From Hybos culiciformis (taxonomy: Eukaryota; Arthropoda; Insecta; Diptera; Hybotidae): 64,000 bases of DNA. Each line of letters opens with the position of its first letter. Position 1 is the stretch's first letter. This document shows, in pieces, positions 50,583 through 64,000 of this stretch. The notes under the pieces were generated by a model. That model was not told the origin of the DNA, did not search any database, and saw only the letters and a program-made list of their open reading frames with translations. The translations under genes were made by a program, and so were the position numbers. The DNA lies in the NCBI GenBank assembly GCA_964007475.1, contig OZ023274.1:2852001-2916000 (forward strand), in the 5' to 3' direction.

Positions 50583-53500
50583 ATGCCTTTCATCAGCAAA
50601 GATTGGAGATCTCCTGGTGATTTATGGATTAAATCAGATCATGGTTGTTGGGAAAAATTAAAAGTTTTAGAATGTGGTAAAAGAAAAAGGTATGTTAAAT
50701 ATATTAGAAATATATTCTTTTAAACCTCTCTATTTTAGCACCTAGTAGTCTTATCCAGTGTTTGTCCATTTATAACTTTAGGTTATACAGAACCGGTCTA
50801 GATTTGAAATAACAATCTTTATATTTCATAATGCACTTTTAGTTGACACTAGCGGAGTTTTTTGAGTGTAGTGTTCACTCCTTGGTACAGATATAAACCA
50901 ATCGAATTTTAAGGCATTAAGTAATTTAGTTTGTTGTTCATAAAAAAATGGAATTATGAAACATTTCATTGAAATTTTTGTTCAAATGATTTTTGTTTTA
51001 AGCCATTGAATTGTTGTTCATTTTTAAATGGAATGTAAAATATCAGTAGGAAGAAACCAGGAATCAATACACCGATTTATCAAAAACACTTACAATTTTT
51101 TATTTTCTACCGATAATGCGAGAAAAATATAGAAACAGAAATTAATGGAAAATTTCCTTTTTTTTTTGTTCTTTTTTGTTCTTTAATTATTCTCATTGAT
51201 AAATTGGTTTCGTGGCTTGCATTTATAATAAAAAAAAATAATAAATACTTAAAGCGTAAGAAATATAAGTGTGATTTTTCTCAAATTAAGTATATGTCCC
51301 ATATATGGCACATATAATATTATTAATTAGAATATCATCTCTATGAATATATATATTTTTTGTCTTGACAATTAACATTCGCTAAAAAAAAAAAAATTAG
51401 AAAAAAAACACGAAATTTTTATTACCTTCAAAAAAATTAAATCTATCAAAATTTATTTGATTATTTTTCTTCAATAATTTTTTTTTGAATACACAAAAAC
51501 AATGCAATATCTTACATGATACCTATTTCTTTTTCACAAATATTACCATCACGACAACCGACCGCAGTCAATACACAAAAAAAAAAAGTTAATAACAAAC
51601 CAGCAGCAGCAGCAGAAAAAAAAAAAAACAAAATAAAAACTTTTCAAACAAAGAAAGTTCCATATTAAAAAAAAAATAATTATTTTTTTTTTTTCCTTAA
51701 CCATGTTATTAAAAAAATTTATGCGTATAAAAATTGTTTTTTTTTGTTTTTTAAAGTACAATAAAAAAATTAAATTATTATTGAAAATTATGAAATTACG
51801 TAGCTAAATTTAGAGTTCTGAATTTCATTTGTTTTTTTTTTTTTGCCATTTATGTACCTACACATATTTTTGTGCGAGCCCATTATCTATAAATTTTGTT
51901 CTTTAAATTCGGCTTTTAATTCTTTCTTAAAAAAATTAAATATAAATTAAATGTTATTTTATTATTATTATTTTTTATTGTCATGTCTCGTTAAAAAAAA
52001 AAAAAAAAATTAAGTATTAATCATATGGTTTTTAATATGTATTTCTTGAAATTTTTGTTTTTTTAATATCAATTTGTTGTAAAAGTTATTTGAACATTTT
52101 TCGGTGTAAAAAAGTTTTTTTCATCCCAGATATGCACTTTAACAATATTACGAAATTAATTATTCATATAAATTCCAAAGTATTATTAAACGGAACTTCA
52201 ATTGTAGCATAAATCAGAAAAATGAACCTCAATGATTCTAAAAAAAATTTTAATGTAGCCAAACTAAATAAATAACTCGTAAGACCTTAAAAAAATAACT
52301 GATAATGATGATCCCATCCTAAAATACTAAAATTCCTTAATAACTAATAACTAGCCTGTCAAAATGTTCCAGATATTAACTTCGTTTCAACCATTTAAAA
52401 TATCTATGTACATATATCATATATTAACACTAGAAATTTATTCGCCTTTTAAAATAAATTTTTCTACGTAGATAGAAAAGAGCTCACAGTTTACGTTTTT
52501 TTTTTTTTTTTTTGGTTTGTTTTACATTAAATTATTTATTTATTTATGGTTTCATTTTTATTATTTTCTTTTTTTTTTTATGTATCTTTCAGATACAGAA
52601 TAATAATAATAATAATAATAATTTTGTAGTATAAAAATTCCCCTACTTACCAACAATATTTAAAAAAAAAAGCTTAAATTTTGTTGTGAACATAATAGGA
52701 TGAAAATGAAACAAAAACAGATGAAAAATGAACTTTTAAATTTTTTAATTTATTTGTTTTTTTTTTTTTAATTTTTTATTTTTCGTATAAAATATTATAT
52801 TAATTTTCTCTCAAGTCATGGCTGCTGCTCTCTATCTTACGGATTGTTTTGCTTTTGGTTTTTTTATTCATGATTTTTAGAAATTTTATTTTCCTATTTT
52901 TTTTAATTTTTTTTTTTGTGTTTTAAAACATATGTTTTTTATTTTGATATCTTTTTGATAGGGTAAATCTGTTATGAGTTGTGTGAATACGTTAAGTTTA
53001 AAGATTTTTGCTTACTTCCTAAAAATCGGTGGAATTATGTCAAAATTTATTTATCTTTCATACGTGTTAATGAAACAATAAAAATTTATATTTAGAGATC
53101 AGAAAATTACAAGTGGCACATATATTTCGATTCTTTGATTTTTCTTTTTTTTTTGCAAAATTGATGTTCAGGTATAATCGAGGTATAATGTCCCACTTTT
53201 CCATGTAAAATCAGGTCACTTATAAAAAACATTTGCACATCGATACTTAAAAATATAAAAAATGGCATTCTTCTTCTAATCAGTTCTTTCCACAATTTAA
53301 TATTAAATTGAAGATTAATTCGCTTTTATAAAATAAATTCCTTGGCACAAGTAGAAAGATTTTTATTCATATTATTATGGACACAAGAAAATCACTTCAA
53401 ATCTAAAGAAAAACTGCAGTCCATTTAATTTAGAATTATGGAAATAATTTTGAAACAAATTTTTACTTGACTGGAACTAATTTTGGATTTTTTTTCATTT

Positions 53501-56500
53501 TTCATATTTTTCTCTAAACCAAAATTATTTTGAAATATTTATTTTTAATTATTTTTTTTTTCGTATAGCCTATTGCAAAAACTTTTTTTTTCATTTTATT
53601 TTTTTTTCTCATTAAAATTAAATTATATAAATTGGAATTATAATTTTCTTGGAAAAAAAAGAAGGAAAATTAGTTTTGAGGTCATTATTGAGACCAATAA
53701 TAATTATATATTACAAAATATTAAATCATTAATTTATTTTCAAAGAAATATTCGAAATATAGTTAAAATCAAAAAGAGTTCATTATTTTACAATTTACGC
53801 AAAATAACAAAACAATAATGGCCATTAAGTTTCGTATAAGTTAACAAAATTAAAAAAATGTATTTAGATCGATTTAGATACATAATAAATGTAGGTAACA
53901 ACACCGAAAATTTTTATCAAGCTTCAGTAAGTTAATAGATTTTTTTTAATCCTTTCCATACATTTGTTTGATATTATGTACAATTTAGATTAAACTTTAA
54001 ACATATTATTGCCTTTAATTTCAAAATTAGAACAACAAGAAATATATTAAAGATATTTAGCGACAAAAATAATAATTAAGATATCACAGTCTGATATTTG
54101 TCAGGTAAGTAATAGCGTTTATTTTAACATGCCACTTTCAGTTCACTCAGATTCTAGAAGTTGGCTTGAAATGCCTAAATATTTCCAACCTCTAAAATGC
54201 CTATTCCTAATAATAAATAAAATAAATTTTATGATTACTTGAAAGATAATCACAATCATTGGGGAGATGTAATTGAAGTTACGAAAAACTCCGACAACTA
54301 CTAAATTCTCCTCAGATAATAATTACGAAAAGATTTAACGTAATTACTGATAATTAAGATATCGACTGATCGCTGCATCAGTTTCAAAATCATTACACAA
54401 CAAAACCACTGACTGGGTTAATAGAAACAATTCAAATATTTGAAAGTTTTTTTTAATTTTTTTCAATTTCATTAAATTTTTTTTTTTTTATTATTTAACG
54501 CTTTAATATGTTAATTACAAAGAAAAAAAAAAGTTTTTTAAAGTGGTCAAATTTAGCACACACCAGCTCTGCTGATTATAAAAAGCTTCTGACCTTCTGG
54601 TGTCAACAACAACAGAAATTAAGTAAAATAAAAATGAATTTAATTTTTTTGGTGTTTTTATTTTTTTTTTTCAATTATAATTTGAAATAAATGAAAATAT
54701 TAAGAAACAAGATCTCATTATTTTATTTTGAAAAATAATAAAAAATATTATATATAAAAAAAAAAGAAAAAGAAATGATAAATAAAAAAACATACCTACA
54801 TAATTCAACAAAAAATGTAAAGGGAAAGCAATGAGAAAAATAAAAATTTAATTATTAATTAATTTTCTTGGTTTAATTTGACATTATATAAAATTTGGTG
54901 TTGTAATGATTTTAAATGCCTAAGTCCGGGTTTATAGGTGTTAAAGTCAAATGACACCTCAAGTGAAATTAACATTCTATCTAAAATTTACTCAAAAATA
55001 TAGAAATTAAAATCGAATAAAGTCCCAAACATTATATTTAAGCTTAAATTAATTAAAAGTTCGTATATATTTCAAAACTAGAATAACTTCAAATCTAATG
55101 TAGTAAATCACATTTCTTCGACGGAGAACTATATAGGTACAACAAAAAATAAAATTTAATTTTCTTATTCAAATCTATAGTTTACACACTATAATCTTAT
55201 CATTATAATAAATAATACACTACACTGAAAATTTAAAAAAAAAATTTTTGGAAATAGAAAACTGCTTCAAAACTTTTAAGTTGAATTTTAAGTTGAATTC
55301 AATACTAGTTTCCGATTATATTTATATTTACCACAGGCATATACAATAATGTTATGTTATTGTAGTATTTGTCTCAATTATAAGCTGCTTTCCATTATCA
55401 AACATTAGCAGTTCTTTTGAATTTGATAAAAAATAAAATAAAATTAATAAAATTACCTTCAAGCTATCACAAAACTATAATATATATTTAAAACATAACT
55501 TTTTTGTTTTTATTTTTACTACTAGTTTTATCATTAAAATAGAGAAAAACATTTGTGCAGATGCAATATAGAAACAGACAGAAAAATTTCGAAAAGAGTT
55601 TTTTTTGTCAACACTAAGTAGGTACAACAGGAAGTATTTTTTTTAATGAAAATCTGTTTGGACACACTTGTATATATTTGGTTCAGGAGCGTGTATACAC
55701 TGTATAGTATCCATAATATTGTAATGTGGTTAATCTTCATTCAAAATAAAGTGAAATTACCATTATATGATGTGTCTATTTCAATTTCGATTTACATTTT
55801 ATATTCGTCAATGTACCTTAAAATCCAGAAGAACTTCATACTTACACTTTATTTTAACTATTTCTGTGATTGGTTTAAGACAGTTCCAAGTGATTGCAAA
55901 TTACAAATATCTACTTTTTTTTTTATTTAACCGTGTCAAAATATAAAAACTAACTAACTAACTTTACTCTACTCTACTGTCACCCGCATAAATTTTATTA
56001 CAAAATAAATGCATTTTATTTATAAAAATTTATGATTGGAGTTAGGAAATTTTTCTATGAAATGACATAACAATATTGCATGTTACAGTTTCGTTATATT
56101 TTTGATTAATATTTTTTATAATTTATTTGAATGTAAAAAAAATAATAAAAATTCTGTTTAAAAAAATAATATAAATCACGAGTTGTGTAACAAAATGTTA
56201 AAAAAAATTTAATGTTTTTTTTTTTTGTAATTATCTATTTTAAATTATAAATTATTTATAACCACCAAATGTTTTAACCCTTTATAAATAGTCATATAGC
56301 TAGCTGGGTTAGTGAGACGGTCAGCTGTATTAAATTTAACATAGCTTCACTGAATAAATTGTTTATTGTGATATAGTTCTTCGAAAATCCAATTATCAAC
56401 TTCATTTGAATGAAAATAGAACCGATTTTCATGGAATTTTATCAAAATAGTAATTGAGAATAAGATTTACTCAGAATAAACACTTCACCGCTGTGAATTC

Positions 56501-59500
56501 AAGAATAGATAGATAGATTGTCACATAATTAATCACAGTATACCCTTTCATATTATTTTACTTTTTATATTTTTGTTCATTTATATTTATAATGTAATAC
56601 AAAATTAATGGTCAGAAAAGGGTTAAACAATGGGATATTAAAGTTAGTACTACTATCATTACGGATTCTGCACAGAAAAAATCTATGGATGGCGTCCAAT
56701 TTTAGATAATACTGGTATATAGTGAGAATGTTATGAATAAAATTTATAATAATAAAAAATAAATTAAGGAAATTTAAAATATTCATAATTTATATCTGAG
56801 TCATAGTTTTTAATTTATTAAATTTTAAACTCAATTAATCTCCATTGGGAATCCACCTTTATATGTTTACAAATCCATCTATTGTGTAGATAAATATTTT
56901 AATTTATTTTAAAATACAATTTTTTTTTAATTTTTTAATAAAAATTCATTTCTGGTTTTTAATACGTGGCTTGAAACTGAAACAGTTTTAACATACTTTT
57001 ATTTTTAAAAAGGCTATATTAAGTAAACTGCTGTCCGATAGTGCTTAATACTATTATACTAAAATTAACTTTACATATGACACGATCGAAATCTGTATAA
57101 AGTTGTTTCTTAGATATATTCTCCTATCTCCAGGACCAGCTGAGCCTTTCTTTTCAGCAAAATTCGAGCACTTGATGTTTATTTGATGTCGGCTGTTTAT
57201 ACTTTATATCTTTAAAAAAATTGATTGGAAAAATTTTGTTTACTACATTATCAACAATATCTTTCCAAAAGGAACGAACAAACTTCATTTGTATACTCTA
57301 TCTTAATCTCTATCTTCATTTGTTTATCTTATTCTAAAGCACATAAAATGTATCTGATGCTCAATACTAGGCAAATTTTACACTATCTTCATTTTTTATT
57401 TTTTTGAAACTTTATTTAAAATCTTTAAATTTGAAATTTGTTTGATTGTAAATTGGGCCCTTTTTGTTTTAAGCCATAGAATTGAAATTTTTTAAAGTGT
57501 ATTAAAAGAATATTATTATTTTTCAGTCATCAGTCTTGAATACAATTTTTGTTTTTATCATAAAAATAATTTGTTTCTTTTTTTTAATACACCAAACAGC
57601 TGATTTGTATTTACTATGAAGTGTATCTTTTTTTTACTTGATTTTTTTTTTTTTTTACTTCAAACATCTCTACTCTAAAACATAATTTTTTTTTTGTAAA
57701 TTAAAATTTTCTTGTACATTGTGTAGCGTAATAAAATATTATGAGCGCGCAAAATAAAATAAAAAAAAATAACAAATAAAACCGGAAGTATTTAATTTAT
57801 CAAGCAATTTTATTTGAAGCGACTTCAGGTTTTACATAATAATATTTTTAAACAAGTATTATGCTTAAAACTTTCAAAGACATTAAATTTTCATATTTCT
57901 AATAATTTTAATTTTCTACTAAACTACAAAAAAAAAAATAAAAAATTGCATAACCGACTAATGGAGTTATGTATTTGCAAATCAGGAGGAAGATGATATT
58001 CCTCTCCGTCGATATTTTATTGCAGTATGCGAAATTAATAAAAATTTGAGACACAATTTAAATAAATGTAAACATAAATATACAGAACATTAGCTCATAA
58101 ATGATGAATACAAATAAAACAATTTTCATCGAAATCCAGATCCTAGTCCGAACCTGGGTTGCAACCATTTTTGAAAGTCTCTCTAATCTAGAATGAATTT
58201 AAACTTATTTAAAATTTAGAAAAATTTTATATGATGAAAATTATTTAGACCCTTGACTGGTTAAGAGCCTCTAACTCCAAAATCCGAAATGATAGAATCT
58301 CAACTTTTAGTCGAAGTGAAAAAGAACCAGAATAAATATCGATTGGCTAGTTTCTTTTAAACATTTTAGTGGCAGATGGACATTCAATGAAAACATATAT
58401 AGTCTGTTTTTCATTTTTGATGGAAAACAAGCTAAAAATGATCTAAATTAAGAAAATTAAAAATAAAGGAAAATATTTTAAAATTATTTTTGAAAATCAT
58501 ATCCCCATATTTTCGAAATAATAACATTAATTAACAAAGTTGCATTATTAAAATGAAATCTTTTTTGATACTATGTACTACCATGTTGTTGACATTAAAG
58601 AATATATTTATTTTAAAAATATGTCTTAGATTGAAGAATGTCAGTTTTTCATTAATTAACATCAGTATATACAAAATAATTAGTACTGAATTTTTATTTC
58701 TGAAAAAAAAAAGAAACATTTTTTAAAAATCTTTAAATTTTTCCTAATTATGTTTATGCTGTTCGAAGAAAAATAATGAAAATTAATAATTTGAGCAGCT
58801 CTCTCTATAATAATCATGTCAATAACTTTAATATCGTGATTTTAAAATTGCATTACACTATGTACTTACTATATTAAACTAATGTGTGTATATTGTACTA
58901 ACGTTATATATTTTAATTTTGTTATGCAAAGTGCAATAATAAAAATAAAACTAAGTTTTATGCTATGTAAATATACCTATTTTATATCAAAAAAAAAAAA
59001 AAAACAATATTTTTTATGTGCACTCTGGAAATTTGCTTTGCCTAATTAAATATAGAGAAATTTATTTTAGGATTGCACAATAATTTTGATTGCATAATGT
59101 TATTTTATGTGTATATTAGAGGTAAAATTTTTTATTTTTTTTTTACTTTACTTAATTAAAATATAAAATTTTATATTCTATGAAAATTTTAAAATACATA
59201 CCCACTCATAATCATGTTGTGGATAGTGTTGTTTTATGAAACATTGTATGAGAATATTCAAAATTATAATAATTAATTTCATGAGAAAAATTTAAAATAA
59301 ATTGCGATAATCATCGAATATCTTTAGATTCAAAATTAGGTTAACATTCTGAAAAACCATGAAATAGAACCAAAAGGTATATATAAAATCCGTAATACCC
59401 ATTCCTCTGCTTATGGTCGCAGCGAGCAAAAACTATGTTTGAAAAATTTCAACTTATGATAATTATAAATACATACTGCAACTAAAACGTAAAAATTCTA

Positions 59501-62500
59501 GATTGTTTTTGGGGTAAATCAAAAGACTATGCTATACAAGTACGAGTATGTTGAGGATTATGCTTCAGATAGTTCTTATAATAAAAAATTAAAATAATTT
59601 TTATTTTTTTTTTACATTTTAATTTGATTTTAAACGTTATCTGTTATTTTATTTTATTTATTTTCCTTGAACCAAAAAATTTTTGTATTATTATAGGATA
59701 AAATATAAAATAAAAATATAAATATACACATAAGTATATGAACACATAAAACTTTTTTTTATTTATTTCAATTAAAAATATATTTTTAATTTTATCAATT
59801 TTCCAATCTTTGACTAAGTATAAAATAATATAATACAAAAGAAAATCTGGAAACAGATTTTTCTAAAAAGAAAATTAAATCAATTTTAGCAAAAAAGGAA
59901 AAAAACATAAAAAATAAAATAAAATTCAAAAATAAATAAATGAATAGAAAATTAATTCAACAGTACGGAAAATTTATAAAAAAAAAATTTCTTTAAAATG
60001 ATAAAAAAAAAAAAAAATTTTATTAACTTTTTCTCAGATAAAAAAGAGAATAATAATGTTTTAAATCACATTATCTACAAATTTTCCGAAAATTGACATT
60101 GCTGTTAATTTTAGTTGGATAAATAATTTGGAAAAATTATTTAAATTTAGAGGAAAACTGATACCGTGGATAACTTTGTGATCAATATAAAACTTAAGTT
60201 TATTGTATCTAAAAGGGAAACATTTTTCCAGTTACAATATATAAATTTTCTGTTATTTCTGTATTTTTTACAGGTGCAGTCTACAGCTTATTAACAATTC
60301 AAACTTAAATTTGTTAATTTTCTTGTTCAAAATTAAAATTGCATTGAACATATTTCACATTACAAAAAAAAAAGTGGAAATTCACACTTTTCAGAAACAG
60401 AATCATGTTAAATTACTACAATTTTTAACGAATTTGTCTAACCTCCTAACTGTTGTAAATACAATAATTTAATTTTTCTCAATACGAAAAAATTGACTTT
60501 TATAACAGTGTCAAATCGATATACATTTATTTATATGCATAAAAAAACATTTATAAAGTTAAAATAAAAAATAAAACTTTTTTAATATATATGATTTTTC
60601 ATTTCTGTTGCTCATTATTAAAATTATCTTTTTTTATTATTATTTTTAGACTTTTGCTTAAATTAAGAAGAAAAAAAAAATGAAAATAGGAAAAATTGGA
60701 ATTTATTTTTATCTATTTGTAGAAGTAAAATTTTTCTTGGCAATCAAAGAGAAGCCGGAAAATTTTGTGTTTTTCTTTTTTTTGTGTGAACGAAGACGCA
60801 TCAAAAACAATTTTTAAAAATAAAATTCGGTCAATATTTTTAAACAGAGAATTTTAAAGTTTTTCTTTATATGCACTTTAAAAAAAAAAAAAATTAAATT
60901 TATTTCATTTTAAAGAAATAAATTTTCAAAATAATTATTGTATAAAAAATCCCAAAATAGAAATAAAATTGTTAAAATGCAATTAATGTTTTCTTTAAAA
61001 AAAAAAAAAACAAATATAAACCCAAAAAACCTCGATGCGTCTTGACAGAAAAATATTCGAACCATAAATTTTAAATTGCCATACAAAAATAGATTTAGGA
61101 TTTTACATTTTTATTAATGTGATATAAATGTTTTAAATAGAAGAATTTTAAAACGATTTAAAATAAAAAATTGATTTTAATTTTTTACGATTTACATTAC
61201 GACATTTTTTTTCAAAATTTTATTTGTGGAAAAATCGTATCAATTTTAATACTAAAATTCATTAATACGAACTGGCAACACAATATTATTAAAATCATAA
61301 AGTAAAGAGGAACAAAAAATGTTGAAATTTTGAAAAATATTGAGAGATTTAGTAATTAAGTTATAAGTATAATTATTAAAAAGTATTGAGTACATAAAGT
61401 TGCAAGCAAGTATTTTACTTCTCATAAATTATTCATTGCAATAATAACTACATTGCAAAATATTAATATGTTCAGCTGAAAATTTAAAAATTTGTGAAAT
61501 AATCTATTAAAAAGAATATTGAAGGTAAAGGAAATTAAAATTTGTGTATCGAGTTTCAATATATTGGTAATATAACTGAACGTATTACTGAATACGAAAG
61601 ATAGCAATTTTGGCCTGTTTTTTTCAATTTCAAATGCGTTTTTTGACTCTCTCCTTTATTTTATCGACAAAACCCAGAAAGCTAAAATTAACTACTCCCA
61701 AATGCCCTTCAAATTGCATCTTTCTGCGATGCCCAAAAAAAAAGTTGAAAAAGTAGACTTTTGGAAAATAATTTTTTTTACAAAATTTAACTTAAAAAAA
61801 ATTTTTTTTATAAAGACCAAAAACTCTTAAAAAAGGTTTGTTTAAATGAAAAAAATACAAAACTGGAAAAAAGTAGAACAAAACCAAAAAAAAAAAAACC
61901 CGTACGAGGTCTCAATCCAAAAAGAGTTCATCGAAGCAACGTTCCATTACGTCAATTTTTAAATTTTATTTTTATACACTTTTCATATCAGAATCATCGT
62001 TATGTACGGTTAACTAAACACCAGATAATGAAATTTTTGTCCTTATCGAAATAAAAGTATAATTTATCAAACACGAAAATAAATTCTACCTATAATAAAA
62101 TTTTTTAAATATTTGTTAACTTGAAGAATTTTTTTCTAATGAATATTCTAAATAAAAATTAAATATATTTAGGTATAACCCAAATACATACTTCAAATTA
62201 ATGATGAATGATAACTTGTTGAAAATCGATTAAAAAAAGGACATTGCATGATAAAATTAACTTTTTTTTTTGTATAAGCTGATTTGCATGTAAATTATGT
62301 GTGCCAAAATAGACGTCCTTAAACTCATGCCCTAAAAAAAAAACAACACAAAATAGAAAAACACAATGTTGAAAGAGAAAAACTAGGCCATGTTAACTTG
62401 ACCTACATAAAGTTTTCCAATGAGGAAATTTATGTACTATGTATGTATTTTTTTATTTATTTATTTGCAATTTTAAATTTTTGATGCAATATTTTTTATT

Positions 62501-64000
62501 TGTATTGAGTTATGGTTTAATTATTTTTATCAAATTATTTTATATACTTTCGTTTTGAGTGAAAAATGTAATTCAGGTTAGTTTTTTATTGAATTTTCTC
62601 GCTGAAAACGTAATTATATTAAATATAACGAATTTTCTTTCCTTTGAAGGATCTTAAAATAATGAAAACCAAATACCTTAAAATAAATTATATTAAAATA
62701 AATATATGAATAAATTATATGAAATTTGGTTTAAAAAATATAAGGATTGTATTTTGTCGATACAATTCGGTAAATTCATAGTTCTTTAATTTTATTAATT
62801 GATTTTTATCTGTAGGTTTGTTTTTTAGTTTGTTTGTTAGGAAGACTTAGTAATGTTTTTTGATAAAATTTAAATCGTTTAGAGGAAAAAAAAAAGCCCT
62901 ATATGTTAAATAAATGTATCTGTCAAGCACTTGCATAGAGTAATAAAAAGTGACAATTGTATGTTATACAATGAAATGCAATTTTTTTTATTCAAAGCCT
63001 TGCCCATGAAACTTCACAATGATTTCCTCCAGATTATTTTCACAAAAACGAATAAAAAGCACAAAATTATATATATGAATGTATAGTATTCTTGTACACA
63101 TTTATCATTATCCTTGAATTATAAAATAAAATGTATATTATAAAAATGAAAAAAAAAAAAAAAACCTAATTTAAAAATCTCATTGTCCTTTTTTTTTTTC
63201 ATAAAAATTTTGCAATTAATTTTATATGTACACACACTTAAAACATAAATTTTTCATTGAAGTTTTTTTTTTTTGTTTAATTCAACATTCAACCCAATAA
63301 AGAATTCAAGTATATAGGTACATCGTACATACCTACTACATTCATAATATAATATACCAATGAAAGAAAAAATTTTCCTGTTTTTTTTTTTTTCTAAGAT
63401 TCAAGGTGATTTTGGTTGAAAAAATTTTGTTAAAAATTAAAAAATTTTCTTTTTTCAGATTGACATCAACCGAAGATGAGGAAATTACAGATGATGAAGA
63501 AATTCCACCACATTTAAAAATAACCGTAAGATGTACTCGTGAAATTGCTGGATTTAATGGTTTAGGTGAAGCTGTTCGACGCTTAGATTTTCGTAGTTCG
63601 GTTCGAGATCGTCGCAGATTTCATTATATCTGTGCACTATTAAGATTATTAGTAGCAAATAAGGGAATTGCAAGTTTGCCTGGAAGTGCTCAACGTTTAT
63701 TATTAATGATAGTTGAAGAAGTTGCAACTCAAGGTATAAATTATATGAAATACATTTTTTCGCTTTTTTAGCTTCAGTGTTCAATCTATGTGAGTAGAAA
63801 ATTGTGTGTTTGACTTACAGAATTTTTTTGATTGATATTACAATAATACAGGAACATAAAGTCCTTGTAATTTTAATGTTGATCTTTAAAATTAGAGAAA
63901 TGCATATAATAAATATAATTTTATTTATTTTATAGTTAGTGATAGTCAACAAAATATCAATATTTTGCGAGGTTTAGCATTGCAACTACAGCACATTGTT
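50583..64000 (+). CDS. FBXO32: FBXO25/FBXO32 (atrogin-1) F-box protein, first three exons, runs off the right edge
   Basis: Substrate receptor of an SCF ubiquitin ligase; vertebrate FBXO32 drives muscle protein breakdown and FBXO25 is nuclear. Exons seen: 50583-50689, 63459-63733 and 63936 to the edge. Phases join to give 149 residues. The start, MPFISKDWRSPGDLWIKSDHGCWEKL, matches the conserved N terminus of both vertebrate paralogues. The later block GLGEAVRRLDFRSSVRDRRRFHYICALLRLL followed by GSAQRLLLMIVEEV and DSQQNINILRGLALQL matches the region before the F-box. The F-box itself and the C terminus are outside the window. An acidic insert (STEDEEITDDEEIPP) follows the first junction. Intron 1 is 12,769 bp, far longer than any other here. 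One insect gene probably stands for both vertebrate paralogues, so the symbol is approximate. Confidence 0.9.
50690..63458 (+). other. 12.8 kb first intron of the FBXO25/32 gene
   Basis: AT-rich throughout and free of recognisable coding exons. Local features: a short CAGCAGCAGCAGCAG tract at about 51601-51615, a TAA microsatellite at about 52600-52622, and a less AT-rich block at about 54050-54420 with two copies of ATAATTAAGATATC (near 54070 and 54348). All open frames in the intron are short, low-complexity and without domains. Its length makes it a plausible home for enhancers. Confidence 0.7.

Overview
The window is a piece of a very AT-rich animal nuclear genome with short coding exons, GT-AG introns and long A/T homopolymer tracts. 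The protein-coding genes are those of an insect. The order is not fixed by the sequence; the base composition and a jockey-type non-LTR relic are compatible with Diptera or another AT-rich insect lineage. There is no sign of bacterial or organellar sequence.

Five host genes can be reconstructed exon by exon with continuous reading frames. (1) An eight-exon ABCG half-transporter of the ABCG1/4 type, minus strand, 1275-6453, 648 aa. (2) Integrator complex subunit 10, minus strand, 39204-41456, four exons, 608 aa. (3) POP1, the large protein subunit of RNase P and RNase MRP, plus strand, 42180-44957, three exons, 877 aa, divergent from IntS10 across a 723 bp gap. (4) Acyl-protein thioesterase, minus strand, 46179-48101, five exons, 218 aa. 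(5) The first three exons of an FBXO25/FBXO32 (atrogin-1) F-box protein, plus strand, from 50583 and running off the right edge. Its first exon is separated from the second by a 12.8 kb intron.

The 32.7 kb between the ABCG gene and IntS10 holds no intact gene that I can recognise. It contains a degenerate multi-exon coding relic (12138-13708) and many structured repeats: a ~112 bp tandem array, a MITE-like foldback, a striking 283 bp array in which alternate modules are inverted (about 9860-11065), a near-perfect 111 bp hairpin with a C(TTCG)G apex, an exact 124 bp tandem duplication, another MITE, and a transposon signature at 32.7 kb. A broken jockey-like ORF2 fragment lies antisense in intron 2 of the ABCG gene, and a GTCG-rich foldback lies between the thioesterase and FBXO genes.

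Functionally the right half is a compact housekeeping cluster. IntS10 (Integrator: snRNA 3'-end processing and promoter-proximal transcription attenuation) and POP1 (tRNA and rRNA processing) are divergent RNA-processing genes that may share a promoter. The thioesterase (protein depalmitoylation) and the F-box gene are a second divergent pair. The best candidate for something undescribed is the alternating inverted array near 10 kb.
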